Source: Butyricimonas paravirosa (lineage in GTDB: Bacteria; Bacteroidota; Bacteroidia; Bacteroidales; Marinifilaceae). From it: 64,000 bases of DNA. A program made the translations under genes and the position numbers. The stretch lies in NCBI RefSeq assembly GCF_032878955.1, contig NZ_CP043839.1, positions 5,394,001 to 5,458,000 on the forward strand, written 5' to 3'. Of this stretch, positions 52,403 to 60,746 are shown piece by piece. The notes beneath the pieces were generated by a model. It was not told where the DNA came from. It made no database searches and was given only the letters and a program-made list of their open reading frames with translations. The stretch's first letter is position 1, and every line of letters starts with the position of its first letter.

Positions 52403-53776
52403 TTAAGCAATAAAAAAGTGATAAATTAGCATGACAACCATCGTGAATGATAACGGGATCAGATTCCGGCGGGCCAGATCGAACGAAGATACACCCGCGA
52501 TTTCCGATATTGCAATGATCACACCCGCGATGGGGGAGGCTGCCCGTCCCATACTGGAGGCCAACTGCATGGGTAGGATCATGTGAACCCCTTCAACTCC
52601 CACTTTTGCCGCGATAGACGGCACGAGTGGACCGAAAGAGAAGAATGATGCGTTACCACTTCCCATGAGCATGGAGGCCGCGAAGATGAGTAATGTCATC
52701 AATATGGCGATCCCTGCACCGGAAAAACCGATGTGTTGTGAAAGCATCACGAGTGAATCGATAAACCCTAGGCTGATTAATCCCCTGGAAAAGACTTCTG
52801 CCGCCACGATCAACGTGATGACTGTGGCAAATACTTTTCCCATCCCGTCCCAGAACGTTTTGATAGATGCAAATACTTGTTTGATATTGCGTTGACGAAT
52901 GAATTCAAAAACGATGGCAACGAAGAATGACATCAGCATGGCTGTTGTTGTGTCGAGTTCTACCGAAAAACTGAATAGCTGGATATATTTGGAGAACACG
53001 ATCAACAGAATCAGAGGTAATACCGGGAGAATGGCATAGATTAACGGAACGTCAACCTTGAAATCTTCCTGTTTCACTTCTTCTGTTTGTTTCTTCAAAG
53101 CGTCTTTTTTGTCGTAATAGCGATTACTGAAATAATACACGATCATGAGCAGTATCGTCATAGGGATCGTCAGCGGCATTTGATGTTCTATAAAGTACAT
53201 CACGTTATTCATTCCCACGAGTTCCGATGCCCGGGCCGTGTTGGCCGATGCCGGACCCATGTCGAATACCGTGCAGGCTGAAATCACCGATACGGCGGAT
53301 AGTTTACTGACTCCTAGGCTTACCAGTACGGGGTAGATGGATGCTACTAACAATAACCCCAAACCCGTGGCCGAGGGGGTACAGATAAACAGAAGTTGTC
53401 CGATAGGGATCACTAGCGATGCTGCCAGATAGGGGTACTTCCGGAAGATGGATAGCGGTTGCATGGAAACATATACCAGAGCATCACTTGCTTTGATTTG
53501 TTTCATGTAAGCCACGAATCCCCCGATGGTCATAATCATCAGTCCCACGCCCGCACCTTTCTCGCTGAATATTTCTTGTATCACCTTGAAAAGGTCGAAC
53601 TCTTTTAGTCCCGTGGCATTTTTCAGTTCCGGGATGTCAAATCCCAAGATTAAGGCCAATGTCAACATGGCCAGTCCACTGAAAAGTAATACCGCTTGGG
53701 CGTGATACTTCTTAAACAGCCAATAAGCTGTCAAGGCGATGAATTGAATGGATATAAGTGCTCCTATGTAAATCAT
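52403..53776 (-). CDS. DcuC-family anaerobic C4-dicarboxylate carrier-like transporter
   Basis: A 457-residue inner-membrane protein with about 12 hydrophobic segments. The segments CTPSATGLGLLLVASIYPVLVSLG, FDMGPASANTARASEL and SMLMGSGNASFFSFGPLVPSIA fit the DcuC family, which exchanges or exports fumarate, succinate and related C4 acids under anaerobiosis. Co-transcription with the dipeptidase suggests it moves aspartate-derived acids or the dipeptide itself; that is inference. It starts 8 bp after the LRR lipoprotein gene. Confidence 0.85.
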   Translation of the reverse strand: MIYIGALISIQFIALTAYWLFKKYHAQAVLLFSGLAMLTLALILGFDIPELKNATGLKEFDLFKVIQEIFSEKGAGVGLMIMTIGGFVAYMKQIKASDALVYVSMQPLSIFRKYPYLAASLVIPIGQLLFICTPSATGLGLLLVASIYPVLVSLGVSKLSAVSVISACTVFDMGPASANTARASELVGMNNVMYFIEHQMPLTIPMTILLMIVYYFSNRYYDKKDALKKQTEEVKQEDFKVDVPLIYAILPVLPLILLIVFSKYIQLFSFSVELDTTTAMLMSFFVAIVFEFIRQRNIKQVFASIKTFWDGMGKVFATVITLIVAAEVFSRGLISLGFIDSLVMLSQHIGFSGAGIAILMTLLIFAASMLMGSGNASFFSFGPLVPSIAAKVGVEGVHMILPMQLASSMGRAASPIAGVIIAISEIAGVSSFDLARRNLIPLSFTMVVMLIYHFFIA

Positions 53777-53784
53777 GATTGTAA

Positions 53785-55164
53785 TTATTTCTGTACTCCG
53801 TCAGATTTGGAGGATAAATTATCATATATTTCAGCCGGAATTGTAAACGGCGCTCCCGGGTTACCACTTAATTTTATGGAAGTCAATTTTGTGTTTTTGG
53901 ATAAATCAATTGTGGTCAATTCATGATTTGTCATTGACAATGTGGTTAATTCCGTATTTTTGGTCAAGTCTATACTAGATAGTTTCTTCGCTCCGGTTTT
54001 AGTGCTTGCATTGTAACTAAAGTCTATCAGTTTTGTATTTTGGGTTAAATCCAAAGATGTAATCTGATTGTTATTTAGATCCAATGTCGTGAGTTCAACC
54101 AATTTGGTAATATCTAAGCTCGTCAAACTATTGGAAACCAATCTTAATATGGTTACATTTGAGAAATATTCGATACCACTTAAATCTTCTATTGGATCTT
54201 GTGCTGTTGCTAAACCTGCTGCGGCTAAAGCTTTCTTATCATCATTTCTCTTTCTTAAATCCAATTCTCCCGTGTAAGTCGCTGCTTTTTTCTTGTCTAT
54301 TTTATAAGAACCGTTTTCTTCAACCACGAACCCCTTACCTTCGAGACGATAATTTAAATATTCTCCCAAAGCCTTATCCGGAATAATATAGTATTCGTCA
54401 GTTACCGGGGGTGTTGGGACATCACCGCCTTCAACACCGTCTTTTGTCGTTAGGTTGTTATAAATTTCTTCTGGAATTGTAAACGGTGCACCGGGATTAT
54501 CTGATAACGATACCGAGGTAAGTTTTTTATTTTGTGATAAATCTATATTTGTTAATTCGTGAACACGCAGATCGAGGGAGGTTAATTCCGTGTTTTTTGA
54601 TAGGTCGATAGAGGTCAGTTTTTGTCCTTCTGCCGCTTCACCGCTACCACGATAATTGAAGGTCACGAGTTTCGTGTTATGGGTTAAATCCAAAGAACCT
54701 ACTTTATTAAAGTTCATTTTCAGTTCGGTTAAATTAACCAGTTTGCTTATATCGAGTGACGTGATATTATTGGATGTGAGTGCAAGGGAATTAAGTCCGG
54801 TAAGGAATTGGATTCCATCAACATCTTGAATCTTGTCTGCGGCTGTAGTTAATCCGGCTTTTTGCAGTTTTGTGATAGACGCCTCTGTTTTACTGAGATT
54901 AATATCTCCTGTAAATTCTTTGGATTCTACCGTGTCAATGACGTATGAGGTCACTGCATTTCCGTCTTCCGTAGTGGTTTGGGAATAAACACCTGTCACT
55001 TTCAGGTATTTTAAATACTCCCCGAAAGCGTTATCTTTAATAGTATAAAGATTGCTTTTGTCATCCGGACCGGAGTCTTCGGTAAATGATACGTCATCTG
55101 TCGTGCAGGCTTGAAAAGCGAGCAGGGACAAAATGAATGCAACGCATAGATGTTTTGTTTTCAT
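53785..55164 (-). CDS. Surface leucine-rich-repeat lipoprotein with internal duplication
   Basis: A 459-residue lipoprotein with C20 in FQAC followed by the acidic TTDDVSFTEDSGPDD stretch typical of surface export. It consists of two similar units (about 38-245 and 258-455). Each begins with a short globular part (NAFGEYLKY / KALGEYLNY), continues with leucine-rich repeats of the form LTSLDLSKNTEL and ends GNPGAPFTIP.EIY. It is first in the operon and may bind a peptide or protein substrate at the cell surface. Confidence 0.9.
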   Translation of the reverse strand: MKTKHLCVAFILSLLAFQACTTDDVSFTEDSGPDDKSNLYTIKDNAFGEYLKYLKVTGVYSQTTTEDGNAVTSYVIDTVESKEFTGDINLSKTEASITKLQKAGLTTAADKIQDVDGIQFLTGLNSLALTSNNITSLDISKLVNLTELKMNFNKVGSLDLTHNTKLVTFNYRGSGEAAEGQKLTSIDLSKNTELTSLDLRVHELTNIDLSQNKKLTSVSLSDNPGAPFTIPEEIYNNLTTKDGVEGGDVPTPPVTDEYYIIPDKALGEYLNYRLEGKGFVVEENGSYKIDKKKAATYTGELDLRKRNDDKKALAAAGLATAQDPIEDLSGIEYFSNVTILRLVSNSLTSLDITKLVELTTLDLNNNQITSLDLTQNTKLIDFSYNASTKTGAKKLSSIDLTKNTELTTLSMTNHELTTIDLSKNTKLTSIKLSGNPGAPFTIPAEIYDNLSSKSDGVQK

Positions 55165-55308
55165 AGTGAACTGATATTTATAATTAATGATTTTAATTCA
55201 TTTTACCATCAACAAATTTATCCCCGAAGGGTAAACAGATCGATAAATAATCTGCTAACAAATCATTAATTATTGCCTTTTTTCAGTTATTGATCTTGTT
55301 TTTCAGGA

Positions 55309-55316
55309 CAAAAGTA
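55309..55316 (-). promoter_or_regulatory. Candidate -7 element of the IadA operon
   Basis: Reads TACTTTTG on the minus strand, matching TAnnTTTG, and would give a leader of about 140 bases before the LRR lipoprotein gene. That leader contains a CAGAT...ATCTG inverted repeat near 55230-55250. No good -33 was found. Confidence 0.5.
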
Positions 55317-55367
55317 CGTTTTAGCATTAAAAATTCATGTATAAGAAGAAAAAATAGAATTAAATAG

Positions 55368-55375
55368 TAATTTTG
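55368..55375 (+). promoter_or_regulatory. Candidate -7 element for the DUF1573 gene
   Basis: TAATTTTG fits TAnnTTTG. The predicted start point near 55382 favours the ATG at 55403 over that at 55385. Confidence 0.45.
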
Positions 55376-55402
55376 AATTTGTGAATGATATATGACATGA
55401 GG

Positions 55403-56182
55403 ATGAAAATATATGGGTTAATCATTATTGCTCTTTTGATGGGTGCCTGTTCTTCGGACAAGCCTTCTAAAAAGTGTATTTACCCGGCAGGAGATTTATT
55501 TTTCAGTAAGGAAAAGGCAAGTTGGAGTGAGGTATATATCGATAAGGAGTATGCCGACACGGTGCTGGTGTACAATCCCACGAAAGCGGGGATTCGTCTG
55601 GAAGGTTTTAATCATTTCCCGGAGATCACCTGTCGGAAGATAGGGCACTCTGAGCAAGATTGGAATCTAGGAGGATATACCGTAGAACCCGGAACTTGTG
55701 ACACGTTAATCGTGACGTTACGTTTAAAGAATGAGTCCATGTTAGGTAATTATTATAATGTGATGCGTTTCATGATAAACGGGGAGGTGGATTACGATTA
55801 CGGGTTTATGATTGATGTGCCTGTACGGGAGGATTTTGCACATTGGAGTGAAGAGGAAAAAGCACAAGCCCCTCATTTCATGGTGGATTCGACGGAACGT
55901 GATTTTGGAACACTTCGGGAAGGAGAGGAGGCTAAGATGATTTTTAAAATCCAAAATGTTGGAGAACGTAACTTGATCATCCGTAAAATAGAAACCACTT
56001 GCGGTTGTACCGCGGTACTCCCCAGTCAACGTGTTCTTCTGCCCGGTAAAGAAATGGACTTGAATGTCATCTTTCACTCTGCCGGGCGAAACGGTAAACA
56101 GCGTAAAGTCATCACTCTCTTTTGTAACGATCCCCGTCAACCCACGATCCAGTTGATTGTGAAAGGGGAAGTGAAGGTTTAA
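55403..56182 (+). CDS. DUF1573 lipoprotein
   Basis: A 259-residue lipoprotein with signal MKIYGLIIIALLMGAC and lipidation at that Cys. Two DUF1573-type immunoglobulin-like domains are visible (about 30-135 and 150-258). The second is canonical, with FGTLREGEEAKMIFKIQNVGERNLII, the CGCT motif (TTCGCTAV) and PGKEMDLNVIF. DUF1573 proteins of Bacteroidota are envelope-associated and of unknown function. An ATG at 55385 would add six residues before the signal peptide. It is divergent from the IadA operon. Confidence 0.9.
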   Translation: MKIYGLIIIALLMGACSSDKPSKKCIYPAGDLFFSKEKASWSEVYIDKEYADTVLVYNPTKAGIRLEGFNHFPEITCRKIGHSEQDWNLGGYTVEPGTCDTLIVTLRLKNESMLGNYYNVMRFMINGEVDYDYGFMIDVPVREDFAHWSEEEKAQAPHFMVDSTERDFGTLREGEEAKMIFKIQNVGERNLIIRKIETTCGCTAVLPSQRVLLPGKEMDLNVIFHSAGRNGKQRKVITLFCNDPRQPTIQLIVKGEVKV

Positions 56183-56629
56183 TCATTTGATCGTGAATTA
56201 CTAAATCAATATTGGTTCTTTTTTCAAGTGAGGTCGTGGACGATATTTTTGTCTATGACCTGTAATCCGTGGGTATTCACCGGGTAAATATGGGGATTTA
56301 ATACCTGAGTGTGTATTATAAATTGATTATATGATATAGTAATGACATAATATTTATTTTATAATTATTATAGAGTTATAATTTATTTCTTATTTTTATA
56401 GGAGTTGAATTGGAAATGAATAGGAGTTGAATGGGAGTTGGTATAATATAAGTATGAATAATATTTGTTGAAAATTTAGTATATTTCATTTAATAGGGGA
56501 TAAACAGGCCTTGTTAACGGTAGGACGTGTTGCGTGAGTAGGGACGCAATACTTCCATTAGTCGAGCGAATTGGATTTATCCGGGTGTATTCCCATGATA
56601 TGTAGATAGCGTGTTGTGATTTTATTGAT
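56183..56629. other. AT-rich intergenic region
   Basis: No gene recognised. Bases 56400-56440 contain a reiterated AGGAGTTGAAT motif. GAAAATTTAGTATATTTC at 56472-56489 strongly resembles the promoter segment at 13354-13372, but its upstream TTTG is only about 12 bases away. A TTGCGT...ACGCAA hairpin lies near 56530-56551. Confidence 0.5.
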
Positions 56630-56653
56630 TATCTTTGTTCAAGTAAAAAGGAG
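56630..56653 (+). promoter_or_regulatory. Candidate promoter and Shine-Dalgarno of the HipA-like gene
   Basis: TATCTTTG at 56630-56637 fits the -7 consensus. AAGGAG at 56648-56653 lies six bases before the ATG, the second strong Shine-Dalgarno sequence in the window. Confidence 0.55.
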
Positions 56654-56659
56654 ATAGAA

Positions 56660-57442
56660 ATGGAATTACGAACAGAAAATGTGACGAGATACATCATGCC
56701 ATTACGAGAAGGCGGCTCATTACCAGCATTGGCGGAGGCGGAGGATGGGTTCAAGTACGTGGTGAAATTCCGGGGTGCCGGGCATGGCACGAAGGCTTTA
56801 ATAGCCGAACTGATCGGAGGGGAGATAGCTCGTGTTTTGGAGTTACGAGTGCCGGAGCTGGTTTTTCTACAACTGGATGAGGCTTTCGGGCAGGCGGAAG
56901 GAGATGAGGAAATACAGGATTTGTTGAAAGCGAGCCGGGGATTAAATCTCGGGTTGCACTTTTTATCCGGGGCTCTCGCATTTGACCCCACGGTAAACGT
57001 GATTGATGCGGAACTGGCCTCGAAAATCGTTTGGTTGGATGCTTTACTGACGAATATTGATCGCACGGTTCGTAACACGAACCTGTTGATGTGGCACAAG
57101 GAACTATGGTTGATAGATCACGGTTCATCTCTCTATTTCCATTATTCTTGGACAAATTGGCAGAAACACGCTTTGAGTCCTTTTGTGGAAATAAAGAATC
57201 ATGTTTTATTGCCTCGGGCAAGTCAACTGGCAGAAGTCGATGCCGGATTGAAAGCTCGATTGACCCCGGAAAAGATAAGGGAAATCGTGGCGTTGATCCC
57301 GGAGGATTGGTTAAATTGGGATGATCTGGGTATTACAAATCAAGAAATACGGGAGACATATGTTCGTTTTTTAACGGAACGGGTTGCACATTCGGAAATA
57401 TTTATAAAAGAAGCACAACATGCCAGAGAGATACTTGTATGA
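56660..57442 (+). CDS. HipA-like kinase (HipA_2 family)
   Basis: A 260-residue protein with HipA-type kinase features in the right order: lysine K36 in YVVKF for ATP binding, catalytic loop NIDRTVRNTN with D134 and N139/N141, and metal-binding D153-H154-G155. It lacks the N-terminal HipA subdomain of the E. coli toxin, and no HipB-like antitoxin is adjacent. Instead it overlaps a DUF3037 gene by 23 bp, a pairing I recall as recurrent in bacteria. It may phosphorylate a protein target in a toxin-antitoxin or defence setting; the function is not established. Confidence 0.85.
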   Translation: MELRTENVTRYIMPLREGGSLPALAEAEDGFKYVVKFRGAGHGTKALIAELIGGEIARVLELRVPELVFLQLDEAFGQAEGDEEIQDLLKASRGLNLGLHFLSGALAFDPTVNVIDAELASKIVWLDALLTNIDRTVRNTNLLMWHKELWLIDHGSSLYFHYSWTNWQKHALSPFVEIKNHVLLPRASQLAEVDAGLKARLTPEKIREIVALIPEDWLNWDDLGITNQEIRETYVRFLTERVAHSEIFIKEAQHAREILV

Positions 57443-57803
57443 ATATGCCGTTATCCGGGTTGTCCCGCGGGTGGAACGGGAAGAATTTATTAACGTGGGG
57501 ATCATTTTGTTCTCCAAGCGGAAAAAATTTTTGCGGGCAAAGTACGTGCTTCACGAGGAAAAATTAAAGATGCTATTTCCGGAAATTGATATAGAAGAAA
57601 TTCGGGTGAACCTGCAAATTTTCGATCGGATATGTTCCGGTTCTCGTGATGGCGGACCGATTGCCGGGTTGGATATTCCGGAGCGTTTTCGTTGGCTGAC
57701 GGCCGTTCGTAGCACGATTATCCAAACCTCTCGTCCGCATCCCGGTTTTCTGACTGATCCGGATGCTACTTTTGATAAGTTATTTGACGAGTTTGTGATG
57801 TAG
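57420..57803 (+). CDS. DUF3037 domain protein
   Basis: A 127-residue protein matching DUF3037: YEYAVIRVVPRVEREEFINVGIILF at the N-terminus and the later GLDIPERFRWLTAVRSTIIQTSRPHPG. No membrane segment or signal. It overlaps the HipA-like kinase gene by 23 bp, so translation is probably coupled and the two likely act together. It could be the kinase's substrate, neutraliser or activator. Confidence 0.87.
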   Translation: MPERYLYEYAVIRVVPRVEREEFINVGIILFSKRKKFLRAKYVLHEEKLKMLFPEIDIEEIRVNLQIFDRICSGSRDGGPIAGLDIPERFRWLTAVRSTIIQTSRPHPGFLTDPDATFDKLFDEFVM

Positions 57804-57813
57804 GTATAAAAGA

Positions 57814-57842
57814 GAATAGGTGGAGAATTTCCACCTATTCTT
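57814..57842. terminator. Bidirectional terminator between convergent genes
   Basis: AGAATAGGTGGA pairs perfectly with TCCACCTATTCT. On the minus strand the stem is followed by CTTTTATAC. It serves the DUF3037 gene (+) and the lipoprotein gene at 57862 (-). Confidence 0.8.
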
Positions 57843-57861
57843 GAAACACACACTTGAAGGA

Positions 57862-58419
57862 TTATTTCACGATAATGGTAAAACAATCGTTCACGTCTTT
57901 AGAATATCCCTCGTTTTTGAAGTTTAATGAAATTAAATAATGTCCCGTGGGAATATCATGTTCTAAAGGCACTTCGAAGGTCCCGTCACCATATACTTTC
58001 AAATATTCCCACATCTTCTCGGCATTTCCCGTTGTCGTTTTGATGTCTTTTATGGAAACGTATATTTGGGTAGTTCCGTCTACTCCTTCGATTGGATTAC
58101 TTACCCATGGCGTGCCCCATTGGGCCCGTTGATAATCTTCTCCGGCACCAACTTCTATAATTTGAGTGGGTAAGATGCCCCAACTGATCAATAGTTCCGG
58201 AGTATAATAATTTGGGTCTTCTGCCAGTAATTCATAGTAAAGCGGGTTATCCACTTCTTCTAATTGAGGGGGAGTGGTGTCCAGTTCTTTTTTAACGACC
58301 ATCGTGTCGGGATTATAACCGGCATCTTCTGTTTGCAAAAAGCCGATCGTTACGTCTTGGCAACTCGACCCCAGATAGGTCGCAAGAACGAATATTCCCA
58401 ATATGATTAGATTCTTCAT
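57862..58419 (-). CDS. Lipoprotein of unknown function in a SusC/D locus
   Basis: A 185-residue lipoprotein with C20 in GSSC. A proline/acidic stretch (around TPPQLEEVDNPLYYELL) is followed by a C-terminal beta-rich domain resembling an immunoglobulin-type fold (DGTFEVPLEHDIPTGHYLISLNF). I do not recognise the family. It is the last gene of the SusC-SusD-FAS1 run, 23 bp after the FAS1 gene, and is probably a surface component of that uptake system. Confidence 0.8.
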   Translation of the reverse strand: MKNLIILGIFVLATYLGSSCQDVTIGFLQTEDAGYNPDTMVVKKELDTTPPQLEEVDNPLYYELLAEDPNYYTPELLISWGILPTQIIEVGAGEDYQRAQWGTPWVSNPIEGVDGTTQIYVSIKDIKTTTGNAEKMWEYLKVYGDGTFEVPLEHDIPTGHYLISLNFKNEGYSKDVNDCFTIIVK

Positions 58420-58442
58420 GATTTTAAATTTTAAGTTCCACG

Positions 58443-59147
58443 TTAGATTTTACCTAGTACATAATTATAGTTCAATGCGTGTACTACCCCGTTTAGCGGT
58501 TGAATATCCGGGGAGGCTAATGGAACCATTTCCATGACATCAAACGAGTATAAGTACATGAAAATTGCTCCGGCATCCTTAACACCACCATAATCTGTTT
58601 TTTCTCGGTAAGCCCGTAATTTGTTCCCACTTTCGCAGGTAAAATCTGTTCCTCCGGTTTGTTCTTCTGATTCAATTTCGTAATCCCGGTCCCGGAAAGC
58701 AATTCCGTCTTTCAAATGTTTGCCTTTAATAACGTGGCGCAATACCATCTCCCGGCACCAATCTTTGTCGAGAGCTTGAACGAGATGTTCCGGATGATTT
58801 TTTTCATCTTCTGAGAGCGTTCTCCAACGCTCAGGCTCTCCGGGAAATTGTTCTTTTCCGGAAGCTTTATCCCACACGTAACGAAGAATGGACAGGGAAG
58901 GGGGAGCAAAGAACGTGATTTCTTTGTAATTTGGATCTTTCCCCTCGAAAAGTTGGGTGAGTTCCGCCCTTTCAATTAATTCTACGGTTAATTTCCAGTT
59001 GGCCGTGTCTTTCTGTAAATATTCCATGATGCTGCAATCGTGATAGGGTGAACTGATACCGGAATCAAACCAGTCTTGTTTTGTATCACAGGCGGAAAGT
59101 CCCGCGAGAATCAGAAAGTATACCCATATATTTATTCCTGTTTTCAT
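58443..59147 (-). CDS. FAS1 (fasciclin) domain lipoprotein
   Basis: A 234-residue lipoprotein with C20 in LSAC. The mature part is one fasciclin domain: H1-like start CSIMEYLQKDTANWKLTVELIERAEL, ITFFAPPSLSIL, then VLRHVIKG and the C-terminal GVVHALNYNYVLG. FAS1 lipoproteins are common partners of SusC/D pairs in Bacteroidota and probably assist ligand binding or complex assembly. Confidence 0.9.
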   Translation of the reverse strand: MKTGINIWVYFLILAGLSACDTKQDWFDSGISSPYHDCSIMEYLQKDTANWKLTVELIERAELTQLFEGKDPNYKEITFFAPPSLSILRYVWDKASGKEQFPGEPERWRTLSEDEKNHPEHLVQALDKDWCREMVLRHVIKGKHLKDGIAFRDRDYEIESEEQTGGTDFTCESGNKLRAYREKTDYGGVKDAGAIFMYLYSFDVMEMVPLASPDIQPLNGVVHALNYNYVLGKI

Positions 59148-59174
59148 GATATGTTCATTTTTATTTGTGTTCTT

Positions 59175-60743
59175 TTATTGTCTTTTTAGCCAATAGGTAT
59201 TCTGCCTCATTAATGGATTATCCCAGTATAAGGTGCTTTCCAAAGCATTGAAAAATACTCCGTCAACCACGTCTTGGTCAGAAACATTTCGGAAGTTTCC
59301 GTAAAGTTCCGTTTTGTAGTACCCGTTCCGTAATACATCAAAATAGCGGGTTCCTTCCATCAATAATTCTTTTTCTCGTTCTTTGAATATGGCATAGCGT
59401 AGATTGCCGTCATACTCGGATTCATTGTAACGTTTAGCTTTTGCCCGATTGCGTATTTTGTTCAAGTCTGCAATAGCTCCTGCCCGGTCGTTTAATCTGG
59501 CCCGACATTCTGCACGTAATAGATAGATGTCAGCCAGTCTCCACCATGTTTTGTTTTGGTCGAAGTTGATAAATTGTCCGGCCATGTACCCGTCCGTGGC
59601 CACTCGGGCATAGCGCCATTTGTAAGGATAGGCGTATCCGCCGGTAATCTCTTCATCTTCTTGTTCCATCGTTTCGAACTCGTAAAACCAAGCGTCCCTG
59701 CGTAAATCGGTGACAGGGGTACCTCCATCGGTGTAGTCTTGAAACATTTCCCGGACGGTTGAATTTAATATTCGGTACTCTGTTTTTTTATTATCTCCGA
59801 TTTTTTTACCGGGAATAGCCGGGTAAGCCTCGTAGCGCCGGCCTAGGTTGGTCATGTTACTTTCTGTCATTTCATCAAATTCATTCCAATATCCTCGAAA
59901 TACACTTTCGAAAATACACTCTTTGCCACCGTCCACGAATGTTTTGGTACAAACTTCGTCAGGTGTTGATTCTAAATCATAAATATCCTGTCTATTGATA
60001 ATTGCCGTACAAGCTGTATCAACCATACGCCATAATAGTTGTTCATCATAGTCCCGGTCTTGCGGTTGTGCCATATATTTACATCCGGCTTTCCAAGCGC
60101 ATAGATGGGCCAGCACGGCGTTGGCTGCTCCCTTGCACGGGCGAGCCCTATGGGTTACGGAGGCTCCGTTGGATTCTTTCAGTTCGTTCCATTCCGGGAG
60201 AAGGCGTACGGCCTCTTTTGCTAATGATATTGCGTAATCCGTCACTTTGGGCCAGTTTGTTTTACCGATAGGTTTTAGCTCCACTTCATCCTGTATCATC
60301 ACGCAATCCCCCCAGCGACGGACTAGATCTAGGTAAACGAATGCTTTGAAAAAAGCGATCTCACCCCTGTAAAAGTCCCGTCTTTCTTGTGGCATATCGA
60401 CTTTGTTAATATAGGGTAAAGCAACATTGGCTGCTGCAATTACGTTGTAATTCCAATTCCATTGTGCGACATACGCTTCGGGATCTTCTTCTCTTAAAAA
60501 GTCATAGGAATTACTATGGCGATAGTCTGAATATTCTCCTCGCATTTCCGGTGAATACGGGGCCGAGGTCATGTTTACCCGTAAACTTTGTTCTGCCCCG
60601 AATAAGGCTGCCTCTATGTCTTTTTCCGTGTCAAAGGCGTTTTCAAAGGTGACCGAGTTTTCCGGTTTTAATTCGACCCACTCTTCACAGGCACACATCA
60701 TGAATGCCCCGATTAGCGTTAAAAATAAGTATCGTTTTTTCAT
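59175..60743 (-). CDS. SusD/RagB-family nutrient-binding lipoprotein
   Basis: A 522-residue surface lipoprotein with C19 in MCAC that forms the lid of the SusC channel. Typical SusD features are the early ENSVTFENAFDTEKDIEAALFGAEQ segment, AFFKAFVYLDLVRRWGD, a TPR-like helical half, and the C-terminal ADIYLLRAECRARLNDRAGAIADLNKIRNRA with KEREKELLMEGTRYFD. The ligand cannot be predicted. It starts 3 bp after the susC-type gene. Confidence 0.95.
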   Translation of the reverse strand: MKKRYLFLTLIGAFMMCACEEWVELKPENSVTFENAFDTEKDIEAALFGAEQSLRVNMTSAPYSPEMRGEYSDYRHSNSYDFLREEDPEAYVAQWNWNYNVIAAANVALPYINKVDMPQERRDFYRGEIAFFKAFVYLDLVRRWGDCVMIQDEVELKPIGKTNWPKVTDYAISLAKEAVRLLPEWNELKESNGASVTHRARPCKGAANAVLAHLCAWKAGCKYMAQPQDRDYDEQLLWRMVDTACTAIINRQDIYDLESTPDEVCTKTFVDGGKECIFESVFRGYWNEFDEMTESNMTNLGRRYEAYPAIPGKKIGDNKKTEYRILNSTVREMFQDYTDGGTPVTDLRRDAWFYEFETMEQEDEEITGGYAYPYKWRYARVATDGYMAGQFINFDQNKTWWRLADIYLLRAECRARLNDRAGAIADLNKIRNRAKAKRYNESEYDGNLRYAIFKEREKELLMEGTRYFDVLRNGYYKTELYGNFRNVSDQDVVDGVFFNALESTLYWDNPLMRQNTYWLKRQ

Positions 60744-60746
60744 CGC

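Noticed and set aside
46193..55164. Cyanophycin degradation locus
   Set aside because: No cyanophycinase is present; the dipeptidase alone does not support it.
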